A DNA stretch of 64,000 nucleotides from Cognaticolwellia aestuarii (GTDB lineage Bacteria; Pseudomonadota; Gammaproteobacteria; Enterobacterales; Alteromonadaceae), in NCBI RefSeq assembly GCF_002000025.1, contig NZ_MUZV01000003.1, forward strand, positions 186,001 to 250,000. The letters run 5' to 3'. Under the pieces are notes generated by a model. It made no database searches, was not told the origin of the DNA, and saw only the letters and a program-made list of their open reading frames with translations. Shown here piece after piece: positions 17,059-25,273 of the stretch; the stretch's first letter is position 1, and each line of letters opens with the position of its first letter. Position numbers and translations under genes: made by a program.

Positions 17059-18501
17059 TTATTTCTGCCAAATCCCAGGCTCAACTTTACCCTGATAATT
17101 TATATCTGTACTTTTAAACACCATTTCAGTATCGCTGACATTGGTCATTTTACGTTTACTATTGTAATCACGAGTTAAGGCAACAATTGTCGGTGTAAGT
17201 TGAACAATAGCAACAACGTTAACTAAGGTCATAAGCCCTAATGCAACATCAGCCATACTCCATACTTGTTTCAAACTTGCACTGGCGCCCCAGAAGACCA
17301 TAGCCAAATACATTACGGTATATAGGCTGCGTCCGATTTTGTTATCAAGCCTGAAAAAGTGTAAATTGCTTTCAGCATAAGCATAATTTGCCACCACTGA
17401 AGTAAAAGCAAATAAGCTGATTGCTGCTGAAACAAAATAAACGCCACTTTCACCTAAGTGATGGGTAATAGCATTTTGCGTTAAACGGATACCTTCCATT
17501 TCGCCACTGACATTGATATCAGCAAGCAAAATGATAACGGCAGTACAAGTACAAAGTACCATAGTATCTAGGAACACCCCTAGCATTTGAACATAGCCCT
17601 GGGTAACTGGATGATTAGGTACAGGCCGAGCACTTGCAGCAGCATGTGGCACGCTGCCAGCCCCTGCCTCATTAGAATACAAACCACGTTGAATACCATT
17701 TTTTATCGCCGCACCTAACATACCAGCCCCGGCCTCTTGCAGGCCAAAAGCTGAGGTAATAATATCGTATAGCATCGCGGGTACTGCTGATATATTCATT
17801 AACGTGATAAACAGAGCGGCTAAAATAAAAGCGATACCCATAAAAGGTACAATCAACTCAGCAAAGCGGGCAATACGTTTTAGCCCTCCAAGCACAATCG
17901 CGCCGGCAAGTATGGTGATCACAGCACCAGAATAGGCACTTGGAATATTAAAAGCATGATTTAGAGAGTCGGCAATGGTATTGGCTTGCATCGCACTGAA
18001 GCTAAAGCCATAACCTAAAAATAAACACAGCGAAAATAAAATAGCTAACCAACGCTGATTAAGGCCTTTTTGAATATAATAAGCGGGACCACCTCGGTAC
18101 TCTTTATGGTCATCACTGACTTTATATAGTTGACCTAAAATACTTTCAGCAAAGCCTGTTGCCATACCCAGTAGAGCGATCATCCACATCCAAAAAATTG
18201 CGCCGCTGCCGCCAAGTGAAATTGCCACAGCAACACCGGCCAAATTTCCGGTACCTACCCTAGCTGATAAACCAATAAATAGTGCCTGTAAAGAACTAAT
18301 ACCTGAGCTTTCTGTTGCGTTATCGTCAGCTTTAGCGCTGTTTTTCATCACAGAAAACATATGACGAAAGTTAAAAATTTGCACCAGCTTTAATTGGTAA
18401 GAAAACCAAAAACCGGCGAACAGCAAAACATAAATAAGTACTTGGCCTTCACCCCATAAAATATTATTGATACTTGCAACAACCTTTTCAAAAATTATCA
18501 T
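17059..18501 (-). CDS. alanine/glycine:cation symporter family protein (AGCS)
   Basis: The 480-residue polytopic symporter matches the AGCS family. Family stretches include GISSLQALFIGLSARVGTGNLAGVAVAI (first conserved block), GGPAYYIQKGLNQRWLA, and NGIQRGLYSNEAGAGSVPHAAASA, which is the amino-acid-binding region. It also has about ten hydrophobic helices. Members take up alanine or glycine with Na+. The length is normal and the start at ATG 18501 is consistent. It is transcribed in the same direction as the efflux gene upstream, with a 91-base gap. Confidence 0.93.
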   Translation of the reverse strand: MIIFEKVVASINNILWGEGQVLIYVLLFAGFWFSYQLKLVQIFNFRHMFSVMKNSAKADDNATESSGISSLQALFIGLSARVGTGNLAGVAVAISLGGSGAIFWMWMIALLGMATGFAESILGQLYKVSDDHKEYRGGPAYYIQKGLNQRWLAILFSLCLFLGYGFSFSAMQANTIADSLNHAFNIPSAYSGAVITILAGAIVLGGLKRIARFAELIVPFMGIAFILAALFITLMNISAVPAMLYDIITSAFGLQEAGAGMLGAAIKNGIQRGLYSNEAGAGSVPHAAASARPVPNHPVTQGYVQMLGVFLDTMVLCTCTAVIILLADINVSGEMEGIRLTQNAITHHLGESGVYFVSAAISLFAFTSVVANYAYAESNLHFFRLDNKIGRSLYTVMYLAMVFWGASASLKQVWSMADVALGLMTLVNVVAIVQLTPTIVALTRDYNSKRKMTNVSDTEMVFKSTDINYQGKVEPGIWQK

Positions 18502-18592
18502 GGTTAATTCTCATTGTCTTTGCTCTATTTACTGCGGCACTATGCTAGTTAATCTAATTAAAAATTATCATCAATCGGGCAGTAAAATTAAT

Positions 18593-19501
18593 TTAATAAC
18601 AGTTAGCTTCGATGCAAGCACCTTGCCGATTCACTTCAATGGTCGAGTGCTTAATCGCATATTTATTTTTCAGCATACTTTTGATCTCGGCCAAATTTAC
18701 CTGCTCAATATTAGCGGCAAGCTCTAATTTGCATTCTAAAAAAAATTTATGTTCATCAAGCTGCCAAACATGAATATCATGGGCATGAGTGATATCTAAA
18801 TTCAATTCAATGTCTGCTTTAATAGCACTTACATCACATGCCTCTGGCACCGCCTGCATCAAGATTTTAATACTCTCAAGCGCAAGTAAGCCACCATGAT
18901 AAAGCACATAAATAGAAATCAAAATAGTAGCAATAATATCAACAACATACCATTGATAAAGTATGATTAAGATACCAGCAACAATAACGGCAACAGACGC
19001 CAAGGCATCAGAAACATTATGAATAAAAGCGGCACGTAAGTTCATGCTATCTTTTGCACCAGACATATAAGTGAGTACCGCGGTAGCAATATCAATAATC
19101 AATGCAATTCCCGCAATATAAATCACTAGCCAACCATTAATTTCAGTCGGATTAAAGTACTTGTTTACAGCTTCATAAATCAGATAAAAACCGATAAAAA
19201 TAAGGGTGATGCTATTAATTAATGTACCAATAATCTCGGCTCTTTGATAACCAAAGGTCATATTTCCATCAGCATTTTTGGCTGAAACTTTACGAGCAAA
19301 TATGGCAATAACGATTGCACCTGCATCACTTAAATTATGCAACGCATCAGCAATTAATGACAAACTGCCGGAAAGTATGCCACCGACAATTTGTACAATC
19401 GTCAATAAAACATTAATAAAAACCGCTAGGGTTAACTTTCCATTAGCAGTATGAGAATGGCTGTGAGAGTGACTGTGCGAATGACCATGAGAATGGGACA
19501 T
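18593..19501 (-). CDS. cation diffusion facilitator (zinc-type efflux transporter)
   Basis: The 302-residue CDF protein exports divalent cations, most likely Zn2+, by proton exchange. The N-terminus is a His-rich metal loop (HSHGHSHSHSHSHSH). The second helix has ADALHNLSDAGAIVIA, with the HxxxD metal-site residues. The fifth has AAFIHNVSDALASVAV, the second H/D pair. The cytosolic C-terminal domain holds DITHAHDIHVWQL. The sequence ends with three cysteines (GACIEANC) that could add soft-metal binding. No Zur-type box was recognised. Confidence 0.93.
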   Translation of the reverse strand: MSHSHGHSHSHSHSHSHTANGKLTLAVFINVLLTIVQIVGGILSGSLSLIADALHNLSDAGAIVIAIFARKVSAKNADGNMTFGYQRAEIIGTLINSITLIFIGFYLIYEAVNKYFNPTEINGWLVIYIAGIALIIDIATAVLTYMSGAKDSMNLRAAFIHNVSDALASVAVIVAGILIILYQWYVVDIIATILISIYVLYHGGLLALESIKILMQAVPEACDVSAIKADIELNLDITHAHDIHVWQLDEHKFFLECKLELAANIEQVNLAEIKSMLKNKYAIKHSTIEVNRQGACIEANCY

Positions 19502-19566
19502 TTTGACCTCTTAAATATAATACTAGCGCTTAAAAGTTAACCTAAAGCCATAATATAAGCCTAGCT

Positions 19567-19731
19567 TATACCATTTACATTAATAATGTGACCAATTTTG
19601 TAGCGAGGATAAATGAATAAAATCAAGGCATTTATTTTTCTATATAGTTGTTCTATATATAAAATAAATAACGCAGCTTTTATTCATTTAGACCGTGAAA
19701 AATGATCAGCTTATTAGTGTAATTGGTATTA
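19567..19731. repeat. 165-bp imperfect palindromic intergenic repeat (MITE-like)
   Basis: The left half begins TATACCATTTACATTAATAA, and the complement of the right end begins TATACCAATTACACTAATAA. Pairing continues inward through AAATGAATAAAA (both arms) to an ATTTATTTT...CTATATAG centre near 19645. The whole unit can fold into one long hairpin. It contains no supported reading frame. This look is typical of palindromic intergenic repeats in Colwellia-like genomes, but only one copy is in the window. Confidence 0.75.
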
Positions 19732-19881
19732 ACAAGTTCATGTTATAACAATAATTCTTTATCTTTAATCGGTAAAGTCTAGCGTTGTAAACTGACTATT
19801 TTGTTTTTGAAAACCCGCTAAAAAGCGCATATAAAAACCACATGGAAATAAAATAATATTTTGATTTACAGGAGGTATAAA

Positions 19882-19896
19882 TTAACAGTCTGTTAA
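19882..19896. promoter_or_regulatory. short perfect dyad next to an orphan ribosome-site-like sequence
   Basis: TTAACAG-T-CTGTTAA follows CAGGAGGTATAA by a few bases. No reading frame of useful length starts here. It could be an operator for a lost or unseen gene. Confidence 0.3.
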
Positions 19897-19995
19897 CTTA
19901 TTGCAGGACGGTGATCGGATGCTAGTAGAAAAGCAAACAACGCTGTTTTACCTGCAATAACACTGTTATTGCTTTTATATGACGAATTTGACTCT

Positions 19996-20241
19996 TTAGT
20001 ACAGAGAATAAAACACCAGCAGGTACAAGGTAATGATGACAGTGATGAGAACCAACTTTATCTTGCCTATCATGACTAACAGCGCCAGGCTGGTCACTCG
20101 ACGTAGATAAGGGACCTTCAGGGGGGGGAATTTATGTGATATATCCAAGCTGCGGTGAGATAACTGCTGCCTAGTATGAATTTTTTGCAGAATGCTATGT
20201 GCATAAAACGCTACAGCTACTGTTAGATTAACAAGAATCAA
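19996..20241 (-). CDS. uncertain small hydrophobic protein between repeats
   Basis: An 81-residue frame with a TTG start has an N-terminal hydrophobic segment and a long C-terminal one (VTSLALLVMIGKIKLVLITVIITLYLLVFY). Codon use is less typical than in the neighbours, and a run of eight G bases (20119-20126) lies within it. It is bracketed by the palindromic repeat and the MITE. It may be a remnant membrane gene or a chance frame. Confidence 0.25.
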   Translation of the reverse strand: MILVNLTVAVAFYAHSILQKIHTRQQLSHRSLDISHKFPPLKVPYLRRVTSLALLVMIGKIKLVLITVIITLYLLVFYSLY

Positions 20242-20520
20242 GACTAGATTGTGATTAATATGTGATTAAAGACAGCCAAAACTTCCTCAAAAAACAAGCC
20301 GCTGTTTAAGATGATGACTCACGAGCTTTAACTGCCCTAAAGGAGTTGCTCAACAATACATCAACTCAGTTACTCAGCAACTTGTTGACTTAGTTAGCAA
20401 AAACAAACACACCTAAAAAATACTTTACTTTACAATAACTTATAAAAGTAATATTGATAGTTTCGTGATAAAAAACCATGCACTATCAGTACAAACTTTA
20501 ACAATTAAAACGCTACTTAA

Positions 20521-20747
20521 CCTTAACTCTGGATAATGAGTGCTTGATATTCAAGTGAATCAAAAGCTCAGGTAGTAAAGTAAATGCTATAGCAAGGTGA
20601 GCATCACTAATAGACACCATCAATGCTTGATTTTATGCCATTTCCAAGGCAAAGCGTTGATGAATAGCGTGCTATTTATCGACCTTTTAACGCAGATAAT
20701 CGCTTAAAACGGAGCATTGAGCAAGTGCTGCTAATCCAGAGTTCAGA
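20521..20747. mobile_element. MITE-like element, copy 2, with 8-bp target duplication
   Basis: The 227-bp non-coding element has imperfect terminal repeats (left CCTTAACTCTGGATAATGAG; right, complement, TCTGAACTCTGGATTAGCAG). A perfect direct repeat CTACTTAA occurs at 20513-20520 and 20748-20755. It matches copy 1 at 9563-9739 through GTAAATGCTATAGCAAGGTG and GAGCATCACTAATAGACAC. It keeps an internal ~55-base segment that copy 1 lacks. Its right flank overlaps the stop codon of the STAS-like gene on the minus strand. Confidence 0.85.
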
Positions 20748-20751
20748 CTAC

Positions 20752-21162
20752 TTAAGCTAACTTACTATGAAATTCATCAATGTATTCATGCAGCCATATC
20801 TGCGCATCATCTTCATTGTCGAAATATCGAATATTTTGCGGAGCTTTTGATTTTACCAATATCCGCTCAATAGCAATAAGTGCTGGAGAGGTGAATATTA
20901 ATGCCTTAGCCACCATATTGGTATTATTGAGCCAAGCATTAAAGCTTTCAGATTCTGCAAATACTTCAGGGGTTCCACCATCAAACGCCAGTAAATTCAT
21001 CATGATGGTAAATGGCGCGTGCTGATAAGCCTTGACATTATTTTTCAACTCAACGGCTAATGCTTTTGCACCTATATCATTAAAACCACCGCGTAAAACC
21101 ACTTTAATTATGCTGCCATATACTTCAATGTCGAACTCACCATGCATTGTCTGCAATTTCAT
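20752..21162 (-). CDS. STAS/SpoIIAA-like domain protein
   Basis: The 136-residue cytosolic protein has the alternating strand/helix pattern of SpoIIAA/STAS-like proteins: FDIEVYGSIIKVVLRGGFND, a helix AKALAVELKNNVKAY, then FTIMMNLLAF and a C-terminal helix DDAQIWLHEYIDEF. It resembles the protein at 37089 in size and architecture (MKL start, central helix, WL near the end). The TAA stop (20752-20754) lies inside the 8-bp target duplication of the adjacent MITE, so the last residues may have been changed by the insertion. The function is unknown; a regulatory role is inference. Confidence 0.65.
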   Translation of the reverse strand: MKLQTMHGEFDIEVYGSIIKVVLRGGFNDIGAKALAVELKNNVKAYQHAPFTIMMNLLAFDGGTPEVFAESESFNAWLNNTNMVAKALIFTSPALIAIERILVKSKAPQNIRYFDNEDDAQIWLHEYIDEFHSKLA

Positions 21163-21256
21163 TTACCAAGCAAAATTAAATGTTAATTTCATCATTACAT
21201 TGAGCCAAATTATTTTCAATAAGTTTACGCTAATATTACATATATTTTTTTAGCTT

Positions 21257-21270
21257 ATGATCAAGATCAA
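21257..21270 (-). promoter_or_regulatory. FNR/Etr-like box
   Basis: Read on the minus strand this is TTGATCTTGATCAT, one base from the TTGAT-N4-ATCAA consensus. It lies about 95 bases upstream of the STAS-like gene and 200 upstream of the DUF417 gene. A single site match is weak evidence. Confidence 0.35.
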
Positions 21271-21473
21271 CTTACCTCCTTGATTAAATTAGCATATTTA
21301 TTCGTTGGCCATTAAGGTAACGCAGTCAAATTTGCGCTAAGTACAGGCGTAATGTGTCTAAGTATTTATACATGATTGAAATATTTTCGACACTGACGAG
21401 GTCTTTTCGCTAAGTAATAACAAGCTCGCAAGATTCAAATTCGCAATTTACTTTACAAAGAAAAGATATTTAA

Positions 21474-22307
21474 ATGAAAAAATTACACTTTACAGCCCTG
21501 CTAACTTTACTCGCAATATCGCTAGGATTATTAGGTAGCAGCATTCTATTAATGGGTCATCATCGTCAAATTGGCTTAGCAACTGACTTTTTCGCCATCA
21601 GCGACTTGCTACCAGATGTTGTATTCAATCAACTCGCTGGCTTAGCTTTTTTAGCGGCAGCAGCACTCTCAGTGCTAGCAATCAAACATATTGAATTAAG
21701 AGCCAAACTTGGCGCTCTCATCATTGGCCTAAGCATCATTGCATTATTACCACTTTTAGGTAGCAGTATGTGGATTGAATCTTTAGGCGGATTTCCAGCT
21801 ATTGGCTCAGGTCAAGGGGTGATCAAATATTTTGCCTTACTCTCGATCGGTATCTTTTTGACTAAACCTTACTTGGAAAGCCATAAAGCCATTTGGTTAA
21901 ATGCTTTTCCTGTGGTCCTGGTATTGCTTTGGATAGGTGGTATGAAGTTTACCTTACTTGAAGCGAAAGGCATTGAAGGTTTAGTGAGTAGTTCACCTTT
22001 AATGGCATGGATGTATGGTTTTTGGGACATTCAAACCACATCTAACCTCATTGGTGTATACGATATACTAGCGCTATCACTGGTCATATCAGCCATTTTT
22101 CAGCAAAAATTATTAATACCGGCTGTGCTCATGTCAGGTGCCGTGTTTGCAGTAACACAAAGCTTTTTCTTAAGTTTCTCAGGGGCATTATCAAGCGAAA
22201 CATTACTGACAACTACCGGCCACTTTCTGATTAAAGATTTATGGTTTATTGGCAATTTACTTATTTTTACCACGTTAATTCGCAACAAATCAGCAAACTT
22301 AGCTTAG
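21474..22307 (+). CDS. DUF417 (YkgB/RclC-like) inner-membrane protein
   Basis: The 277-residue protein has about seven hydrophobic helices. The second half matches the DUF417 family, which includes E. coli RclC (reactive-chlorine resistance): GFPAIGSGQGVIKYFALLSIGIFL, LWIGGMKFTLLEAKGIEGLVSSSPLMAW and SNLIGVYDILALSLV. The N-terminal ~90 residues include a hydrophobic signal-anchor. In E. coli, rclC belongs to a redox-stress operon; no rclA or rclB neighbour is present here, so the role is inferred only from family. The gene is monocistronic, with a hairpin after it. Confidence 0.85.
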   Translation: MKKLHFTALLTLLAISLGLLGSSILLMGHHRQIGLATDFFAISDLLPDVVFNQLAGLAFLAAAALSVLAIKHIELRAKLGALIIGLSIIALLPLLGSSMWIESLGGFPAIGSGQGVIKYFALLSIGIFLTKPYLESHKAIWLNAFPVVLVLLWIGGMKFTLLEAKGIEGLVSSSPLMAWMYGFWDIQTTSNLIGVYDILALSLVISAIFQQKLLIPAVLMSGAVFAVTQSFFLSFSGALSSETLLTTTGHFLIKDLWFIGNLLIFTTLIRNKSANLA

Positions 22308-22324
22308 TATTCACAAACGCTCAT

Positions 22325-22359
22325 TGTCGCCAGACAGCTTTAAAAGCCGTTTGGCGACA
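22325..22359. terminator. hairpin between convergent genes
   Basis: TGTCGCC (22325-22331) pairs with GGCGACA (22353-22359), with inner pairing GCTTT/AAAGC-like. It lies between the DUF417 gene and the convergent tetR-type gene and probably serves both. Confidence 0.6.
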
Positions 22360-22377
22360 TCGTGTATGTACAAAAAT

Positions 22378-22959
22378 TTACTGACACAAATCACTAAAAA
22401 GTTGCTCTGCCAACTCATGCATTATTTCTGCTTCGGGATGAGTTTGCGCATAAGTGCGTAAGCCATAAATTCCCATGATAAAAAACCGAGATAATTTTTC
22501 TGCCGAACGTTTTCCCGTCAATTCACCAGCCGTAATGGCTTGTCTAAATACCTCTGCCACTGACGATTGCCAATCAGCTAAATTTTCAATCAAAATACCC
22601 TGAACTTCATCATCTTGCTCTGCTAATTCATTTAACGCTTTAGTTAACAAGCACGCTTGTGCTGCCTCACAGCTCAGACATTCTTGCACAATATGATCAA
22701 GGTATTTTTTCAATGCTATTAGTACTGTACCTTGACCAGCAAAAAAACATTCAAATTCAGTTGCTCGATCGGCACGATACTGACCTAGTGCTGCTAATAA
22801 CAAGCCCCGTTTGTTTTCAAAAGCGCAATATATAGAGCCTGGATGCAAGCCCGTAGCCGCTTTTAAATCTTGCATACTGGTTTTTGCATAGCCTTTGTCC
22901 ATAAAAGCAATCATAGCGGCTCTAAGCACGGCTTCTTTGTCAAATTCAGCATTTCTCAT
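22378..22959 (-). CDS. TetR-family repressor (NemR-like)
   Basis: The 193-residue dimeric DNA-binding protein has a TetR helix-turn-helix at about residues 10-50: AAMIAFMDKGYAKTSMQDLKAATGLHPGSIY, ending in the typical FENKRGLLLAAL. The ligand domain has four cysteines (ECLSCEAAQACLL, plus one near the end). This is reminiscent of NemR-type regulators, which sense electrophiles through cysteines. It is divergent from the old-yellow-enzyme gene across a 130-base gap with three TTGAA-N6-TTCAA dyads. It therefore probably represses that gene and itself, with release by electrophilic substrates. Confidence 0.88.
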   Translation of the reverse strand: MRNAEFDKEAVLRAAMIAFMDKGYAKTSMQDLKAATGLHPGSIYCAFENKRGLLLAALGQYRADRATEFECFFAGQGTVLIALKKYLDHIVQECLSCEAAQACLLTKALNELAEQDDEVQGILIENLADWQSSVAEVFRQAITAGELTGKRSAEKLSRFFIMGIYGLRTYAQTHPEAEIMHELAEQLFSDLCQ

Positions 22960-23007
22960 GGTTAAATCGCCTAACGCTACTGTATCAATGATGCAGTGTA
23001 CCCTTAT

Positions 23008-23074
23008 TTGAATGTTTGTTCAAAATAATACTTGAACGCGCATTCAAATAAAGGTATCTTGAATGAATATTCAA
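23008..23074. promoter_or_regulatory. three operator-like dyads in the tetR-nemA intergenic region
   Basis: TTGAATGTTTGTTCAA (23008-23023), TTGAACGCGCATTCAA (23032-23047) and TTGAATGAATATTCAA (23059-23074) share the form TTGAA-N6-TTCAA. They lie 24 and 27 bases apart, on about the same face of the helix for the first pair at just over two turns. The third covers the ATG at 23063, which argues that translation starts downstream at 23090. Confidence 0.8.
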
Positions 23075-23089
23075 GAAAGAGATATTGTC

Positions 23090-24133
23090 ATGACTGAGAA
23101 CCTATTCCAACCTTATGCCCTTAACGACACAATTACGCTAAACAATCGTATATTAATGGCGCCATTAACACGTTGTATGGCAGATGAAAACTTAGTACCA
23201 ACTGAAGCGATGGCGCAATATTATGCTCGCAGAGCTGACGCGGGTTTGATTATTTCTGAGGCCGTTATTATTCGCCCTGATGGTCAAGGCTACCCAAACA
23301 CTCCGGGGTTATTCAGCCCAGCCCAAATTAAAGGTTGGCAGCAAGTTACCAGTCAAGTACACCAAAATGGTGGCAAAATATTTGCCCAGCTTTGGCATAC
23401 AGGTCGTGTAGCACACCCACACTTCTTTGCTCAAGGCGATGTGCTTGCGCCATCAGCAATAGCAGTTGAAGGCAGTGTACCTAGAATGCGTGAACTAACT
23501 TATCAAGTGCCAAAAGCAGTGACACAAGCAGATATCGACGGTCTAGTTAATGACTATGCACAAGCTGCAGAAAATGCTATTTCAGCTGGCTTTGATGGGG
23601 TAGAAATTCATGGTGCTAATGGCTACCTTATCGATCAATTTTTACATTATGGTAGCAATCAACGTAAAGATGAATACGGGATCACCGCAGAAAACATGTC
23701 ACGCTTCCCGCTAGCCGTTGTTGATGCAATTATTGCACGGATCGGAAATGAAAAAACCGCATTAAGAGTATCGCCAGCGGCCTACTTTAATATGCCAACA
23801 GACGAAAAAGATCGTACGGTATTCGATTATTTACTGCCAGAACTCGAAAAAAGATCTTTAGCCTTCTTACACATAGGTATTTTCGATGATGCGATGGAGT
23901 TTGATTACTTAGATGGTAAAGCTTCTAGCTATGTAAGAGCAAACTATAACAAGACCTTGGTTGGTGTAGGGAGTCACACAGCTGAAACTGCCAGTAAAGC
24001 AATTGCAGATGAACATTTTGATTTAATTGCCATAGGACGCCCTTTTATTGCCAATCCAGACTACGTTGAAAAAGTTCGTCAAGGCCAGGAAACTACAGCT
24101 TATTCAGAAGAAATGTTAACTAGCTTAATATAA
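23090..24133 (+). CDS. nemA: old yellow enzyme family alkene reductase (NemA-like)
   Basis: The 347-residue FMN-dependent reductase uses NAD(P)H to reduce alkenes, nitro esters and other electrophiles. Family motifs are intact: MAPLTRCMADENLVPTEAMAQYYARRA, QLWHTGRVAHP, the substrate-binding/active-site GVEIHGANGYLIDQFLH (HGAN with the His/Asn pair), and a late LIAIGRPFIANPDYVEK. I chose ATG 23090 (MTENLFQPY) because it has AAAGAGA upstream and matches family starts. The ATG at 23063 lies in an operator dyad. Regulation by the divergent TetR protein is strongly suggested by the three dyads. Confidence 0.93.
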   Translation: MTENLFQPYALNDTITLNNRILMAPLTRCMADENLVPTEAMAQYYARRADAGLIISEAVIIRPDGQGYPNTPGLFSPAQIKGWQQVTSQVHQNGGKIFAQLWHTGRVAHPHFFAQGDVLAPSAIAVEGSVPRMRELTYQVPKAVTQADIDGLVNDYAQAAENAISAGFDGVEIHGANGYLIDQFLHYGSNQRKDEYGITAENMSRFPLAVVDAIIARIGNEKTALRVSPAAYFNMPTDEKDRTVFDYLLPELEKRSLAFLHIGIFDDAMEFDYLDGKASSYVRANYNKTLVGVGSHTAETASKAIADEHFDLIAIGRPFIANPDYVEKVRQGQETTAYSEEMLTSLI

Positions 24134-24154
24134 GCTTCTTTGTACTATCGTAAG

Positions 24155-24190
24155 AAAAAAGGCCGATATAAAATTTATATCGGCCTTTTT
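24155..24190. terminator. bidirectional terminator
   Basis: AAAAAGGCCGATATAAA pairs almost perfectly with its complement ending TATCGGCCTTTTT. T runs on both strands suit the convergent nemA gene and the small gene at 24208. Confidence 0.9.
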
Positions 24191-24207
24191 AACATCATAA
24201 TTTTTTT

Positions 24208-24357
24208 TTATTCGTAAGAGCGCTCTAACCAAGCAATTTGCATTTTTAGGTCGGCAATTTCATCATGCGCATCAGTCAACTGTTGCTCAATAGTTTTTGC
24301 TGTATCCATAGTATGGTTGTTTGGTTCAATTGCTATTACAGTTTCTTCGTGAGACAT
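24208..24357 (-). CDS. 49-residue coiled-coil protein, SlyX-like
   Basis: This frame is too short for standard cut-offs. It starts at ATG 24357 with AGGAG at optimal spacing (the ATG three bases earlier is too close). It has an acidic N-terminus (SHEETVIAIEPNN) and a heptad-like helix TIEQQLTDAHDEIADLKMQIAWLERSYE. SlyX proteins are small coiled coils of similar look; the match is by character only. It has a strong ribosome site and a terminator at its 3' side, so I regard it as a real gene. Confidence 0.72.
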   Translation of the reverse strand: MSHEETVIAIEPNNHTMDTAKTIEQQLTDAHDEIADLKMQIAWLERSYE

Positions 24358-24654
24358 CATGCTCTCCTAATTCACGTTACAACAGCTGTATTATTACATA
24401 CTAACTTTCATTTCACCTAAAGAATCAGTAAATAAATTTCACAATGAAAGGTAAAAACAAACAAAACGAAAGGAAATCAAAAGTAAAAATGATGAACCAA
24501 AACCTTTAGCAAAAGTAAAATATGAAAAGACAACAATTAAAATAGCGTTGTCGAACTTTATGTAACATTTCATTATTAGCACATTACAGTTTACTATTGA
24601 TTTAAGTGCTCGCTATCCCCATAAATGACGAATATTTAACAAAAAAAATTACCT

Positions 24655-25170
24655 ATGCGCATATTGAAATCAACTAAAGTCTCCGATCTTCACCCTAATA
24701 TTGACAACCGCTTTACCCGCAAGGCAACTCGCGCCATAGTCATGAAAGGTGAGGAAATTCTGTTACTTTTTACTGAGCGTTATCACGACTATAGCTTACC
24801 TGGTGGTGGTATCGATGAAGGTGAAGACCACATTAGTGGTTTAATTCGTGAATTGCGAGAGGAAACAGGTGCCCATAGCGTTACCAATATTCAAGAATTT
24901 GGCTGTTATGAAGAATACCGTAATTGGTATAAAGCAGAGTTCGATGTGGTTCATATGTTATCTTATTGCTATACCTGCGATATTGATGCTGAACTATTAG
25001 CCCCAAAACTTGAACCTCATGAATTACAAAATGGTATGCAAGCTCTTTGGCTGAACATTCATGAGGCTATTAAACACAACGAAGATGTAATTAAAAATAG
25101 TCACAAAAAAGGCCTATCAATTGAGCGGGAAACTTTCTTACTCAAACGAATCGTTACGGAATTACTTTAA
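24655..25170 (+). CDS. Nudix hydrolase
   Basis: The 171-residue cytosolic enzyme has an intact Nudix box: GGGIDEGEDHISGLIRELREET followed by GA, fitting GX5EX7REUXEEXGU. Preceding YSLPGG is the usual entry strand. Family members hydrolyse nucleoside diphosphates linked to another group, with Mg2+ or Mn2+. The substrate is not deducible. The start at ATG 24655 lacks a clear ribosome site, but MRILKSTKVSD gives a normal length. It lies 103 bases before the gamma-glutamyltransferase gene. Confidence 0.9.
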   Translation: MRILKSTKVSDLHPNIDNRFTRKATRAIVMKGEEILLLFTERYHDYSLPGGGIDEGEDHISGLIRELREETGAHSVTNIQEFGCYEEYRNWYKAEFDVVHMLSYCYTCDIDAELLAPKLEPHELQNGMQALWLNIHEAIKHNEDVIKNSHKKGLSIERETFLLKRIVTELL

Positions 25171-25273
25171 TGGCATTGGATGAATTATTTACTTATTTTT
25201 CAGCCACTGTTTGTACATTTTTTATTAACACGTTAGTCTGTTAGCAAATAGCCAAATTGCGATATAAATTAGC

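Noticed and set aside
20752-21162. Gene truncated by the MITE insertion
   Set aside because: The protein keeps a complete C-terminal helix and normal length next to its likely paralogue at 37089. Only the last few residues could have changed.
23063-23089. Nine-residue N-terminal extension of the NemA-like protein
   Set aside because: Its ATG is within the third TTGAA-N6-TTCAA dyad and has no ribosome site, while ATG 23090 fits family starts.
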